From Cololabis saira (taxonomy: Eukaryota; Chordata; Actinopteri; Beloniformes; Belonidae), in assembly GCF_033807715.1 (NCBI RefSeq), contig NC_084596.1, forward strand, positions 41,774,458 through 41,838,457: DNA of 64,000 nt. The letters are read 5' to 3'. Below the pieces are notes generated by a model that worked only from the letters and a program-made list of their open reading frames with translations, searched no databases and was not told the origin of the DNA. A program made the translations under genes and the position numbers. Positions 28,401 through 39,700 of the stretch are shown one piece after another; the stretch's first letter is position 1, and every line of letters starts with the position of its first letter.

Positions 28401-31400
28401 ACCCCCCCCCCCCTTTTGTTTCTCCTCAGAGAGACTTCAGGAGACGCTGGATAAAGCCGACGGCCCCGACGCTCTGCCGGACGAGAGGAAGGAGATGGAG
28501 GAGCTGAAAGCTCTGCTGCCAGAGATCCAGGAGAAGGTGGAGGACGCCAGGGAGAGCCTGAAGAGTCTGAGCAAGGCTGTGAGTGGCTCTCTGACGCCCC
28601 GTTTACACGGAGCAAAAACGGTGGTGTTTTCATGCGTTTTGGCCGTTCGTTTACACGAAAACGAAGCTCAAAGTCTCCAAAAACTGATATCTGAAAACTC
28701 CGGCCAAAGGGGAGATTTGCAAAAACTCCGTCTTCAAGTTTGCTTGTAAACGGAGGGAAACGGACATTTAGGCTTCAGAACGTCACATTATGCCACAGAA
28801 ACGTCACCACACTGCAAAAACTCAAAATCTTAACAAGAATATTTGTCTTATTTCTAGTTAAAATGTTTCATTTTTAGTAAAAAAAAATCTCTTCCACTTA
28901 AAACAAGACTGATCACTGGAAAAAAGTGAAAATTTACTTGAAACAGGTGAAAATTGTCAAATACCGCAAGTTATTTATCTGGGGATGACTCTTGTTTTAA
29001 GTGTAATGAGATTTGACTAAAAATGAGACATTTAACTAGAAATAAGACAAATATTCCTGGTAAGATTTTGAGTTTTTGCAGTGCAGCGTCATGAGTGTGA
29101 CCTGTGTTTACAATTAGTTTGGCCACCGTCAATATTTTCTTGTATTTTACTTGTTTTATATTCTAACGTCACACTTAAAAGTAACTCCACTTCTCTGTCA
29201 CTCCAAACGAAAGACTCTCGTTCATCTTGGAAGTAACTGGAAGTTACTCGTGTCATTTGTTGTTTTTTTTCCAGGATTCTGATTGGCTAGCATGACTTTA
29301 TCTTCTCGTTACACTGCCCCCTGCAGGTTTGGCTGCTCATAGCACCTTAACAGCTATTTATGCAGGTTCCTGTAAATGATGGTATTTTTTAAAACGTAGA
29401 GGGGGAAATATCTGTGTTTGTAAATACCCGGCTATGTGTAAACGTTGCCTGAGTCTGGGGGGAGGAGGATTGACCTGTGACGGATGATCCGGGTGTTGTT
29501 GACCCTCCGTTCACGCAGAGCCTGCACTTCTATGTTAGATAGTGAAACGGGGAGATGAGATGGCGACTGAAACCAACAGGTTAACCGGCAGTCGTAGTTT
29601 TGACTCCTCCAGCAGTCCGTTCAGGGACCGTAGTTGATCCCATAATGCCTGACCTGTCGTATTTGATACATTAATTTCTTTAAACTTCTCTACCACCCCT
29701 TGAAACAAAGTTTTATGCAAACAGAATTTAAAAAAAAATAAAACTAATTAAAAAAAGAGTGAAATTACTAGGCCTGTGTTGAAAAAATCGATTTTCCAAT
29801 TCTAAATCAATTTTCATATTAATTTCTAACAATCGATTTGTGTGTCTAAATATCGTTTTTTTTTTTTTTCCCCCCCCAATAATTAAAACTTTTGGTGTTT
29901 TTTTTGTTTTTGCCCTAAAAAGGGATTTCTTGTTGGACACAAGAATAACTAGTGCCATATTTTTTCTTTAAATATGTTTAAAGGTATGAAAACATTAAAT
30001 TTTTCAGTTATAATTGCATAAATTGTCTATTTCATTACTTTATATACTGTTTTGGGGTTATATTTGCATAAAATGCTCAAAACCAAATTCTCAAAAATTA
30101 AAAACCAAAAAAGAACGAAAATGGAAAAAATAAAACCGATTTCATCCGTCTCCGTTTCCTCCCTGGATCTGTTTAATAATTCAGCCCCACAAGATGTTTC
30201 TGAAAGCAGTTCTATCAGCATTCTGGGAGCTGATTGGTCCTTACAGCATCATTAGCTGCAATACTTGCTGTTTAATCTCAATATAACACTAGTATTAATA
30301 TGTTGTATAACTACACAGTCATATAATTCATGCAACAGCTCAAAAAACAGTTTTAATAACACTAACCCAAATCAATATCTGAATCGGATCCAATCAAATC
30401 TTGATGATCGATTCTGAATCGGAAACGAATCGATTCTTGACATTTGAATGAATCCCCAGCTCTAGAAATTACCCAATTTATTCATAATGATACAAATATC
30501 ATTTAGAAACATTGGGAGACTTTTTACATTTAATACAATATATTCAAAAACAGATTTTGTGTCAGGCATTAGTTAAATCTGCTCCATCCACACAGCCCTT
30601 TTTAGATGTCCATATGATTTAAAGGTTAAATTCCCATTTGTGCTGTTCAGTATTCCTCAGGCTGAGTTTGGGAAGGTGCCACTTCCTCTTTGAGTTCTCT
30701 AAAGCCTGATGTTGCTTCTCCATCAAACCGACATGAACCTCAAAATGCAGAATGAACGAGCCGAGATCGGCCCGTCGTACGGCTCCTTTTGCGGCACTTT
30801 GCTTTGTCTCTCGTACCAGACGTTCCTCGCACGGTAGGCGACCGCTGAACTGAGTGTCACATGACTTATGTGACAGATCCTTCCTTCCTGTAACTCAATG
30901 CCTCCTAGTGTTGCAGTGATTTGCTCCACAGAACTTCAAAATGTAAATTCAATTGTATTTATATAGGGTTTATTACAACACAAGTTGTCTCTAGGATCTT
31001 ATCAGAGACCAGAACATAAACCCCCGAGCAATTACATGAACGATGGCTGGATCTGGCCTGAAAATGATGGTGTTGAGCTGACGAAGAAGCATAAACCAGC
31101 CCTGCGCTGCTTAACCGTTGTGCTGTCTTTGGGTCAAGGGAGGGGGAAGGGAGGAAAGAAGGAAGAAAAGATGAAAGGAAGGAGGAATGAAGGAAGAAAA
31201 GATGAAAGGAAGGAGAAAAGATGGAAGGGAGGAAAGGAGGAAAGGGAGTAAGGAAGGGATGAAAGGAGTGAAGTAGGAAAGGGAGTAAGGAAGGGATAAA
31301 AGATGGAAGGGAGGAAAGAAGGAAAGAAGGAAGTAAGGGAGAAAAGATTGAAGGAAGGAAGGAAAAGCAAAGAAGGTAATAAAGGAACGAATGACGAAAG

Positions 31401-32034
31401 GGAGGTAGGAAGAAAAAGGAAGGAGAGGATGGCAGGAGGAAAGAAGGATAGAAGAATTGGGTCATTTTGACCCAAAGACAGCACAAGGGTTAAACATTAG
31501 ATTTTTTTTTTGTTTCTGAAAGAAGAGAAAGTCCAGTTCTCCTCATCACGTGTTTACAAATGTCTTTCTCCTCAGGTTGAGCGCTCCAATTCTGAGTCTG
31601 GTGTCAACAGTGAAGACTCTTCGTCCAGTTCAGCAGTGAGTGCTTTTTTTTTTTTTCTATTTTGGAACTCAAGTCTACATTTTATTTGTCTGATTACTTG
31701 AGTGGTTTTTTTTTTTTTTTTAAACCCTCCAACTAGATTCCAAGCACTTTAACCAGCAAAGCGGCCGGCACAGTTCCAGTGTCTGACATCTCCCACCTGG
31801 TCAGAAAGAAGGTGAGGTGGAGTTGAGCAGATCTGCCGTCCGTGGCTGCTCAAATTCAGTCTCTTTAAACGAGTCCTTGTGCCGCGTTTTCAGAGAAAAC
31901 CCGAGGAGAGTCCGGTGAAGGCGGGCGACGCCAAGAAGGTGAAGCAGGACGGCCCGGGGCCCGGAGCCAATGGGCTGCACAAAGCCAACGGAGACTCAAA
32001 CGGACTGGCCGAGAACATGGAGACCGAGAAATGA
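22486..32034 (+). CDS. nasp: Nuclear autoantigenic sperm protein, H1/H3 histone chaperone (complete, 502 aa)
   Basis: Holds soluble H3-H4 and linker histones for chromatin assembly; nuclear. Coding exons: 22486-22586, 24511-24591, 24677-24783, 24869-25255, 25365-25426, 25499-25581, 25669-25742, 27096-27284, 28430-28578, 31576-31635, 31737-31811 and 31894-32034 (1,509 bases with TGA; all phases agree). The donor of exon 1 is CT|GTGGGT; using the GTGACT four bases later would create a stop. Residues 1-96 form the first TPR region ([20 protein letters not shown]). Residues 97-255 are the acidic histone-binding insert, with four STPKEEE repeats at about 181-208. The remaining SHNi-TPR repeats cover 255-360 ([14 protein letters not shown]), then a coiled helix ([17 protein letters not shown]). 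[15 protein letters not shown] at 447-461 is the nuclear signal. The N-terminal extension known in mammals is absent with this start. Confidence 0.96.
22669..23377. mobile_element. hAT-type element, CAGAGGTGTC family, copy 2 (nasp intron)
   Basis: Inverted ends CAGAGGTGTCTTC and GTTACTTGACACCTCTG, with a perfect 8-bp duplication ATCCCAGT (22661-22668 and 23378-23385). Confidence 0.92.
23495..23990 (-). mobile_element. L2/Rex-like non-LTR retrotransposon 3' end
   Basis: The minus strand codes [20 protein letters not shown], then [19 protein letters not shown], the well-conserved C-terminus of fish L2/CR1-clade ORF2. It ends with a 3' tail reading ATGACGATAAAGACATTCTA. Several frames are broken. 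It lies in the first large nasp intron. Confidence 0.75.
25122..25205 (+). repeat. nasp: In-frame 21-bp coding repeat, four units, in nasp
   Basis: ATCAACTCCCAAAGAAGAAG plus one base repeats four times, coding (E)STPKEE units in the acidic domain. The units are almost identical, which suggests recent expansion. Confidence 0.9.
25923..27051. mobile_element. TAGGCCTGTGTTG-family hAT copy, reversed, split by another hAT
   Basis: In reverse order it begins GTGGGGATCGATTCAAATG and ends CCCCAACACAGGCCTGG. It is interrupted at 25992-26482. No clean duplication flanks the outer ends. It lies in the nasp intron between the exons ending 25742 and starting 27096. Confidence 0.75.
25992..26482. mobile_element. 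hAT-type element nested in the TAGGCCTG copy
   Basis: The ends TAGGAATGGGTGATATTTTA and CATACCGCCCAACCCTA are inverted. A perfect 8-bp duplication GTTAGTGT (25984-25991 and 26483-26490) is present once at the matching place in the uninterrupted family members (ACACTAAC near 10490 and 30360). A (T)n run and a short piece of the GATTTATGATTCTGCG family lie inside. Confidence 0.9.
27763..27872. repeat. GATTTATGGTTCCG/ACGGCGTAGG repeat
   Basis: It starts GGCTGATTTATGGTTCCG and ends GCAGAACCATAATTCAGGC, with CTACGGCGTAGG palindromes in the middle. Related to the hairpin at 6584 and to 50070-50190 and 61425-61530. Confidence 0.65.
27952..28324. mobile_element. Long palindromic MITE (Tc1/mariner-like ends) in a nasp intron
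   Basis: TACAGGACTGTCTCAGAAAA and its inverse at the right end bound a near-perfect palindrome of 373 bases, with arms of about 165 bases (for example AGGCTTGCAATATTTCAGTT). TA flanks are consistent with Tc1/mariner target choice. It ends about 105 bases before nasp coding exon 28430-28578. Confidence 0.85.
28596..29450. mobile_element. GCCCCGTTTACACG element, copy 1, carrying a nested MITE
   Basis: The ends GCCCCGTTTACACGGAGC and GCTATGTGTAAACGTTGCCT are partly inverted. It begins 17 bases after a nasp splice donor. The MITE at 28810-29083 interrupts it. The copy at 37501-38086 lacks that insertion. Confidence 0.78.
28810..29083. mobile_element. CACTGCAAAAACTC MITE, solo copy with known empty site
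   Basis: It starts CACTGCAAAAACTC and ends GAGTTTTTGCAGTG. Comparison with 37713-37723 (GTCACCAGCGT) shows that only CA is duplicated, at 28808-28809 and 29084-29085. It has lost part of the interior found in the 1659 copy. Confidence 0.85.
29769..30464. mobile_element. hAT-type element, TAGGCCTGTGTTG family, copy 3 (nasp intron)
   Basis: Ends TAGGCCTGTGTTG and AATCCCCAGCTCTA, with a perfect 8-bp duplication GAAATTAC (29761-29768 and 30465-30472). Uninterrupted. Confidence 0.92.
31111..31493. mobile_element. TTAA-flanked element with a GGAAGGAA-rich core, copy 1
   Basis: The ends TTAACCGTTGTGCTGTCTTT and AAAGACAGCACAAGGGTTAA are inverted and include TTAA, as for piggyBac or Kolobok insertion. 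The core, about 31136-31450, is almost entirely purine on the plus strand (GGAAGGAAG type). It lies in the nasp intron just before exon 31576-31635. Confidence 0.85.
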
Positions 32035-32260
32035 GTTTGAATGTTGAGACGGTTGAACGACCTAAACATGTCACTTTCATTTAGTGTTCACGTTGTTCAA
32101 GTTGTGCACGAAGTTTGTCGTGTTTGAAATGCGTGTCTCTTCAGAGTGAAGGTTTGCTCTGTTCACGAAAATGTTGAAGTCTGCCTGAATAAGCTTGTTT
32201 CCTCCTGTAAATATGTTCCCTTTTCTACGTCTGTTTGTTCCCATTAAAGTTGTATTCATA

Positions 32261-32266
32261 AATAAA
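32261..32266 (+). promoter_or_regulatory. nasp: nasp poly(A) signal
   Basis: AATAAA lies 227 bases downstream of the TGA at 32032-32034. The 3' UTR between is unique sequence. Confidence 0.8.
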
Positions 32267-32327
32267 CATTGTTGGGTAAAACTGATTCACTAGAAACAAT
32301 GGGTTTATTTATTTGAGCTCCCTTCCC

Positions 32328-32799
32328 TTAACCCTTGTACTGTCTTTGGGTTTACTGTCTTCTATCCTCCTTGATCTTGCTCTCTCCTTCCTTCTTCCTT
32401 TCCTCTTTTCCTCCTTTTTTACCCTCCTTTATTCATTTTTCTTCCTACCTCCCTTTTGTCATTCGTTCCTTTATTACCTTCTTTGCTTTTCCTTATTTTC
32501 TCCATTCCTTCCTCCTTCCCTTCTTTCTTTTTCTCCATTCCTCCCTTCTTTCCTTTTCTCCCTTCTTTCCTTCCTTCCATCTTTTCTCCCTTACTCTCTT
32601 TTCTCCTTTCTCCATTCCTCCCTTCCACCTTTTCTCCCTTCCTTACTCCCTTTCCTACTTCTTTTCTCCCTTCTTTCCTTCCATCTTTTCTCCCTTCCTT
32701 ACTCCCTTTCCTACTTCCTTTTCTCCCTTCCATTCCTCCCTTCTTTCCCCCCCTTCCATCTTTTCTCCCTTTCCTACTTCTTTCCTTCACAAGGGTTAA
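32328..32799. mobile_element. TTAA-flanked element with a CCTTCCTT-rich core, copy 2
   Basis: The ends TTAACCCTTGTACTGTCTTT and CTTCACAAGGGTTAA carry TTAA on both sides. The core is pyrimidine-rich on the plus strand, opposite to copy 1 at 31111. It begins about 60 bases after the nasp poly(A) signal. Long Phe/Ser/Leu frames across it are an effect of composition. Confidence 0.82.
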
Positions 32800-33152
32800 A
32801 TTAGGTGTTAAGTTTTAGTAAAATTACAAAAACGTGGCTTAAGTGTGAAAGCTCAGTTTGTCTTATGCACCAACACAATCAAATGTTAATACAAGCTTTT
32901 ATTATATCATGCACCATATTTTCCGGACGGAGGTTCTGTTTCTCTCTAACCCGACATGCCAACCCAGCAAAGATCTACAAAAACCAAAACCCAGAGAAAA
33001 ACGGGATGGGACCATCAATCTGAAACATCCCTTCCTCTTCAGTCCTCACCTAAAGAACTCTAGTCTGCTCATAAAAACAGGTGGTTCTGTCCTGAGAGCA
33101 ACCACCAGTGTACAATCTTCTAGAAAAACCCCTCATACCTTTTACTATTTCA

Positions 33153-33847
33153 CAGAGGTGTCTTCAGTATTCACATTCATTACTCAGAAGTATAGATACT
33201 AGAGTTTAAAAGTACTCCTGTAGAAGTATCAAGTTTTTTTACTCAAGTAAAAGTATAAAAGTACTGGTTTCAAAACTACTTAAAGTATAAAAGTAAAAGT
33301 AATGTAAGGGGGGAAAAGCCATTAAAGACAAAAGCCATTGAAAATGAATGTATCTTAGTATAATGCAAACATATTAAAGAACCATATATGTGTACTATTG
33401 AGCATTAACATGTGTTTCAGAGAGCAGGAGATATGATGACTAGTTGCCTATAAGTATTGTAATGGTGCAAAAAGTCAAACTTCAGAGCATGTTATCATTT
33501 ATCCTAACCTTTATTGGAATGTACATCCAAGTTTAGTTGCAGGAATCTGAGGGAACGGATGTAAGAACAAAACTGGACAAGAACATCTGAAACAACCACA
33601 ACCAAATTCACTCTATCCGGATGGAGCAATTTAACTGGATAGTTTTATTTAAAGGCCCAAATGAAATAGAGTAACGAGGCTGTTTTTAAAATGTAAGGAG
33701 TAAAAAGTACAGATAATTGCGTGAAAATGTAAGGAGTAAAAGTAAAAAGTCGTCTGAAAAATAATTACTCCAGTGAAGTATAGATAACCAAAATTTATAC
33801 TTAAGTAAGGTAACAAAGTATTTGTACTTTGTTACTTGACATCTCTG
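33153..33847. mobile_element. hAT-type element, CAGAGGTGTC family, copy 3
   Basis: Inverted ends with a perfect 8-bp duplication CTATTTCA (33145-33152 and 33848-33855). It lies between nasp and gpbp1l1. Confidence 0.92.
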
Positions 33848-34051
33848 CTATTTCATAAAACCCTAAGTGGTAGCTGCCTTTTTTTCTCTCCACAATCTGA
33901 AAGTGATCAACTGAACTAACCCTGAAGGTTTAATACGTGTTGGTCTACATTTAGAAAAATCATTCTCTGGAGGAGTAAGTTATTTGTAAAATTTCAGTGA
34001 ACTGTTGGTTAAATTTTGGAACCAAACAATTTAAAGTGTAACAAATCTAGT

Positions 34052-34959
34052 CAGTGTTCTTCAACCATAGTCCTCGGGACCCCCGGTGACTGTCATTAAC
34101 AGACTTGTGCAGAGCTGGGGCCGGATTCACCAATATGTTCTTAAGAACAATCTTAAGAAATGTCAGAAAGAAATAGATCTAAAATGAAGAAGTTCATAAG
34201 AAAGTTCTTAAGTGAAATTCTTCAATATTTTCTTAAGAACCGTCTTAAGAACTGTCATTTCTTACAAATTTCTTATTTTTCCTAATTAAGAACTTCTTAA
34301 AATGTCATTGCATTGCACGCGCCAACAAACAACATTTATACATGTAGTTTGGTCTTAACCGTCAGTCACTCACTAAACATGGAGAAGGAGAAAAAGAGAT
34401 GCAGAAACTTTTCAAGGTTATGGTGGATGAGATTAATGAGCGAAAAAAAATACTATTGGGGAAAAATAATAACTACCACGCTAACTAACATGCTAACAAA
34501 CAGTTAACAGGCTCTTATTTATTATATATTAATTAATTACAAAGTATATCCTCAAACTATGACCTACTAGTCTAAATTTGTCTAAAATGTGTTGAAAAAG
34601 GTGATATTAGAGTTTTACCTTTTCACAGAAGAAATTTTACGACAGGTCAAGGTTGTCTTAAAGTTAAGAAAAAAGTCAGAACAAATTTGAGAACTTTTAT
34701 TTCCAGAATACCATTTATTAAGTTTTTTCTTAAGAAGAAAGTTGAGAAAATACTTAAGAACTTTTTTGGAGAATATGACTTCTTCTCTTTTTTCTTCTTA
34801 AGACTGAACTTAAGAAAAAAATGACACTTAAGATTTTTCTTCTTAAGAATGTTTTGTGAATCGGCCCCTGGATAACAAGCTGATGACGACTATTAATTAG
34901 AATCAGGTGTGATGATGCAGGGAAACATCTAACATGCAGGACTGGGTTGGAGACCCCTG
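34052..34959. mobile_element. hAT-like element holding a nested GGGGCCGGATTCAC element
   Basis: The outer ends CAGTGTTCTTCAACC and GGGTTGGAGACCCCTG form a degenerate inverted repeat. The inner unit, about 34117-34868, has ends GGGGCCGGATTCACCAATAT and GTTTTGTGAATCGGCCCC and many TTCTTAAGAA palindromes. The inner target duplication could not be set without ambiguity. A related outer element lies at about 46379-47935. Confidence 0.65.
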
Positions 34960-35200
34960 GTATACATGAAACAATATTAAAGATGCATTGACACCCGTTT
35001 AGTCCACTCCATGATCAGAACAGTCTGATACGGGTCAAAGAAGCAGACTTGTATTTTTATTGTAAAGCATTAAATGTTACTCTGGTCCGCTTCAAACTGA
35101 TCAAATGCAGGAGAAAACTACAACGCGGGGCATTGTGGGTAATTATTGTAGGAACTTGTAGCGGTTTTCGGGAGAAATCCCTCATGGTCAGAGTTCTAAT

Positions 35201-35880
35201 CAGGGCCGTCAATTGGGTAAGCCAAGGTATGGCAGCCGCCACACATTTGTATTGATTATTCTATTACTTAATACATATAGAATAACTACAAATGCAAATC
35301 AGAACAACATGATCGATTTCACTAGTTATTATACACTGCAAAAACTCAAAATCTTAAGAATATTTGTCTTATTTCTAGTTAAAATGTCTAATTTTTAGTC
35401 AAAGAAAATCTCATTACATTTAAGACAAGACTCAAAAACAACCATTTTCACCTGTTTCAATTAGATTTTCACTTAAAATAAGTAGAAAAATCTGCCAGTG
35501 GAACAAGATTTTTTTGCTTGTAATGAGAAGATAAATCTTGTTCCACTGACAGATTTTTCTACTTATTTCAAGTGGAAAATTTACTTGAAACAGGAGAAAA
35601 TTGTCAAATAACAAGTTATTTTTCTGGTAATGACTCTTGTTTTAAATGTAATGAGATTTTTTGACTAAAAATGAGACATTTTAACTAGAAATAAGACAAA
35701 TATTCCTGGTAAGATTTTGAGTTTTTGCAGTAAGCGAGACTGCATTTGAAAAAGTTCCAGTTTTCTTGACCACACAGATAAGCTACATAGCAGACTTCTG
35801 TGATGAGTGTTTGCTGGACGTGTTGGTTGATACTCTAGTTCTGTGACTCGTAACCTTGCCATACCTTAGCTTCCACTGAA
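35201..35880. mobile_element. hAT-type element, CAGGGGCGTC family, copy 2 (3' end clipped)
   Basis: It starts CAGGGCCGTCAATTGGG. The right end stops at TTCCACTGAA, lacking the last bases of the 1460 copy. TTCTAAT flanks both sides (35194-35200 and 35881-35887). It contains a full CACTGCAAAAAC unit at 35336-35733, at the same place as in copy 1. Confidence 0.75.
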
Positions 35881-35887
35881 TTCTAAT

Positions 35888-36235
35888 AGGGACAGACAAA
35901 TATGGCACAATTTCTGGCAACAAGCTCCCACAGGAATAAAGAAGTTTGCAAATTAACTAGAAGTTGCGCTGCCTTAACCAGTAGATGGGAGACTTTTCTT
36001 CTTGGCTGTCTGGTCTCTCTCAGTGATTGTTGATGCAGCGGGAGGAACACATTAGTGCCCATTGGCACAGTGTCTACTGAACTATTAATTACGGTAGGTG
36101 TGGAAACACCTAGAGCAGGTTTATGAATAAAAAGAATCCATAAAGTTAATTCAATAGCAGGGCAGGACCAGTTCAAACTAAAGCAAAACCCACATGCACT
36201 TAAAACAAGACAGGAGTCAGATTCATATTGAAACA
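35888..36235. other. Intergenic sequence between nasp and gpbp1l1, no gene seen
   Basis: No splice-bounded or recognisable protein sequence. It ends where the gpbp1l1 3' UTR is expected to be cleaved. Confidence 0.5.
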
Positions 36236-36258
36236 TATCAGCTTGTCAGGAACAAATT

Positions 36259-36749
36259 TTTATTAATGTCATAATTAATAATGTGTCATCAGCATCATCA
36301 ATGAAATGAGTTAGTCTGTTTAAAGCAGAATCAAGTGTGCATTCTTTACCCTTCTTTTCTTGATGAACACTTCAGTTCCACAAAGCGAGGAAGAAAAAGG
36401 ATGAGGATGTGTGTGTGTGTGCGTGTGTGTGTCGGTGTGTGTGGAGGGGGGAGAGGGTGTAAAAGACGTCAGGGACTGCAGTGAAGGAGGAAACAGGGAA
36501 AATGATGTCTGGCAGAGCAGGAATCTCCCCCTTCACTGGGATATGATTGGTTTTTCCCTTGTGCAAGAATGACGACAAAAAACACAACCAAAAGAAAAGA
36601 AAAAAAAGAAGTCAAAATGGTGATCTAGAAAAACAAAAATAAGAGAGAAAGGGGGATTGCTTGCTGAGATGTGATGTTGGCTGTTTTTGTTTGTTTTTTT
36701 TCCTTCTTTTTTTGTTTTGTTTTTAAATTTTTTGTTCCGTAAAGCCACG
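36259..36749 (-). promoter_or_regulatory. gpbp1l1: gpbp1l1 3' UTR and poly(A) signal
   Basis: From the TAA at 36752-36750 the minus strand runs about 490 bases to AATAAA at 36264-36259. A (CA)n run lies at about 36405-36440. Confidence 0.7.
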
Positions 36750-39700
36750 TTAGGATTTGATGCAGTCGTCGTCGTCAGAGGTCTGGCTGCTGCTACTGGT
36801 TTCGGACTCGGAGCCCTCCTCCACGTGCGCCTCCGCCACACTCCTCCAGGGAGTGAAGTGCAGGGTCACACCTCGTGTCCGTGGAAGAACACCATTCCTC
36901 TGCATGCCATTCCTCTTAAGCTGGGCAGAGAAGGCACACATTTAGAGTGTGAATAACAAACTTCTCAACTAAATGTTTGTGGAGACCGGCTGAGGTCTGA
37001 CTGGACGGCTCACCTGTTCGGTTTTAGTCTGGAACTCTCTCAGCTCGTCCTCCGTCAGAGGCAGGAAGTTGTCATCATTTTCTGGGTACTCCTGCCAGCC
37101 CATGGCCTTCAGCAACCTGGAGAAGCAAGATAACATCGTGTTTAGTTGATGGAGTGTGGGTATCCAGAACTAGGCCTGTGTTGAAAAAAAATAGATTTTC
37201 CAATTCTAAATCAATTCGTATGTCTAAAAATCGATTTTTTTTCCTTCATCATTACATTTTCAACTTTTCAACGACCTGAGAATAACTGGCGCCATGTTTT
37301 TCCCTTTAAATATGTTTAAAAGGTATGAAAACATTAAAGTTTTCAGTTATAATTGCATAAATTGTCCATATTTCATTACTTTATACTATCTTGGGGTTAC
37401 AGTTGCATAAAATGCTCAAAACCAAATTCTCAAAAATTTAAAACCAAAAAAGAACGAAAATGGAAAAAATAAAAACAGAATAAGGGAAAAAAAAAAAATC
37501 AGGCCCCGTTTACACGTAGCAAAAAACGGTGGCGTTTTCATGCCTTTTGGCCGTTCGTTTACACGAAAACGAAGCTCAAAGTCACCAAAAACGATCATTT
37601 CTGAAAACTCCGGCCAAATTGGAGATTTGGAAAAACTCTGTCTTCACGTTTGCGTCTAAACAGAGAGAAACGGACATTTAGGCTTCAGAACGTCACATTA
37701 TGAGACAGAAACGTCACCAGCGTCATGAGTGACACCTGTGTTTACAATTTGTTTGGCCACCGTCAATATTTTCTTGTATTTTACCTGTTTTATATTCTAA
37801 AGTCACACTTAAAAGTAACTCCACTTCTCTGTCACTCCAAACGAAAGACTTTCGTTCATCTTGGAAGTAACTGGAAGTTACTCGTGTCATTTGTTGATGT
37901 TTTTTTCCAGGATTCTGATTGGCTAGCATGACTTTATCTTCTCGTTACACTGCCCCCTGTAGGTTTGGCTGCTCATAGCACCTTAACAGCTATTTATGCG
38001 GGTTCGTGTAAATTATGGTATTTTTCAAAACATAGAGGGGGAAATATCCGTTTTTGTAAATACCCGGCTATGTGGAAACGTGGCCTAAAACTGATTTCCT
38101 CCGTCTCCGTTTCCTCCCTGGATCTGTTTGGTAATTCTGCTCCACGATGTTTCTGAAAGCAGTTCTATCAGCATTCTGGGAGCTGATTGGTCCTTACAGC
38201 ATCATTAGCTGCAATACTTGCTGTTTAATCTCAATATAATACTAGTATTAATATGTTGCAGAACTAGACTGTCATATAATTCATGCAACAGCTCAAAAAA
38301 CAGTTTTAATAACATTAACCCAAATCAATATCGGAATTGAATCGGATCGAATCAAATCTTGATAATCGATTCTGAATCTTAAGAATGGGAATTTAATCTA
38401 TTCTTGACATTTGAATGGATCCCCAGCCCTATCCAGAACACACACACAGCCAGGTTTCCTGACCTGTGCTCTGCCTCCAGTGAGCTGGACAGGTGTTCAG
38501 TGTCGGAGTCACTGAGGGAGTAGGACAGACCGTTCTCATGGCAGACTTCCTCGCTGTAGGGTTTGGGCTCTGGGGTACTGCTTTCACCCTAAGGGACAAC
38601 ATTCCCATTAGAACAAAATACAGTTGAGAAGATGTTGGGAAATGAGCAGAAAATCAGCTCAAACTAATCCCCGCTGCTGCGTACCTCTCCGGATGTTCCT
38701 GGGCTGCTGCTGGTCGTCAGCTCCCCAGTGCCTTCGTCCTTCAGAGCTCGGAGAAACTCGCTCTTACGGTCCGGACCGCGACGCATCAACTTGAGTCTTG
38801 ACGGAGCAATATCTATTGGGGGAGTCGTGCTGGAAGGGTGCTGCACAAGAAAGTCCTGATTAGTCTTGCAATGGGATCTTTCTCACATTGGTCAAATAGA
38901 GGGTTTGCATTGACGTCACTTTCTCACTGGACCACGCTCCCTTACTCTCACTGAGTGGTAAAACATCAGCAAAAACAGCTGCAACTAGTGGAGAAGACGG
39001 GATAACAGCTGATTATCGGCTTAAATTCAAGTCAGTTGGACTTGACAGTGACCCGTACAGTTACCCCAAGAACCAGTGGTCCATGGACCTTAATATTTGG
39101 TACAGTTACCAAGAACCAGTGGTCCATGGACATTAATATTTGGTACAGTTACCAAGAACCAGTGGTCCATGGACATTAATATTTGGTACAGTTACCAAGA
39201 ACCAGTGGTCCATGGACATTAATATTTGGTACAGTTACCAAGAACCAGTGGTCCATGGACATTAATATTTGGTACAGTTACCAAGAACCAGTGGTCCATG
39301 GACATTAATATTTGGTACAGTTACCAAGAACCAGTGGTCCATGGACATTAATATTTGGTACAGTTACCAAGAACCAGTGGTCCATGGACATTAATATTTG
39401 TCCACCAATCCAGTTTCCTGATATTTATATGTTCTTAATTTCTACGCCGGGGGAAATACACGAAGCAAAGCTTGAAGGCTTACAAAAGTCTTGACGCTTG
39501 GTCCGACTTCAAGACAGGATTTGTTGGTGAAATTAAAGTGATGAGGACACCGAACTTTATGATTTGACCGTTTAACGTTAGCTACCCAAAAATCCAACAT
39601 TACCTGATACAAAATGGGAACCACAAATCCACGTTTCGGTGTCTGGAATCCAGTTGTTTCTGTGAATTGCAGCGATCCATTGTCTCTCTTAAGCTTATTT

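Noticed and set aside
31134..31484. Long Ser/Phe/Leu/Pro-rich frames, also at 32313-32818
   Set aside because: They arise from GGAAGGAA/CCTTCCTT simple sequence in TTAA elements, in all frames and both strands.
39055..39400. Regular repeats resembling a CRISPR array
   Set aside because: Units are contiguous 43-bp copies without unique spacers, in a vertebrate intron.
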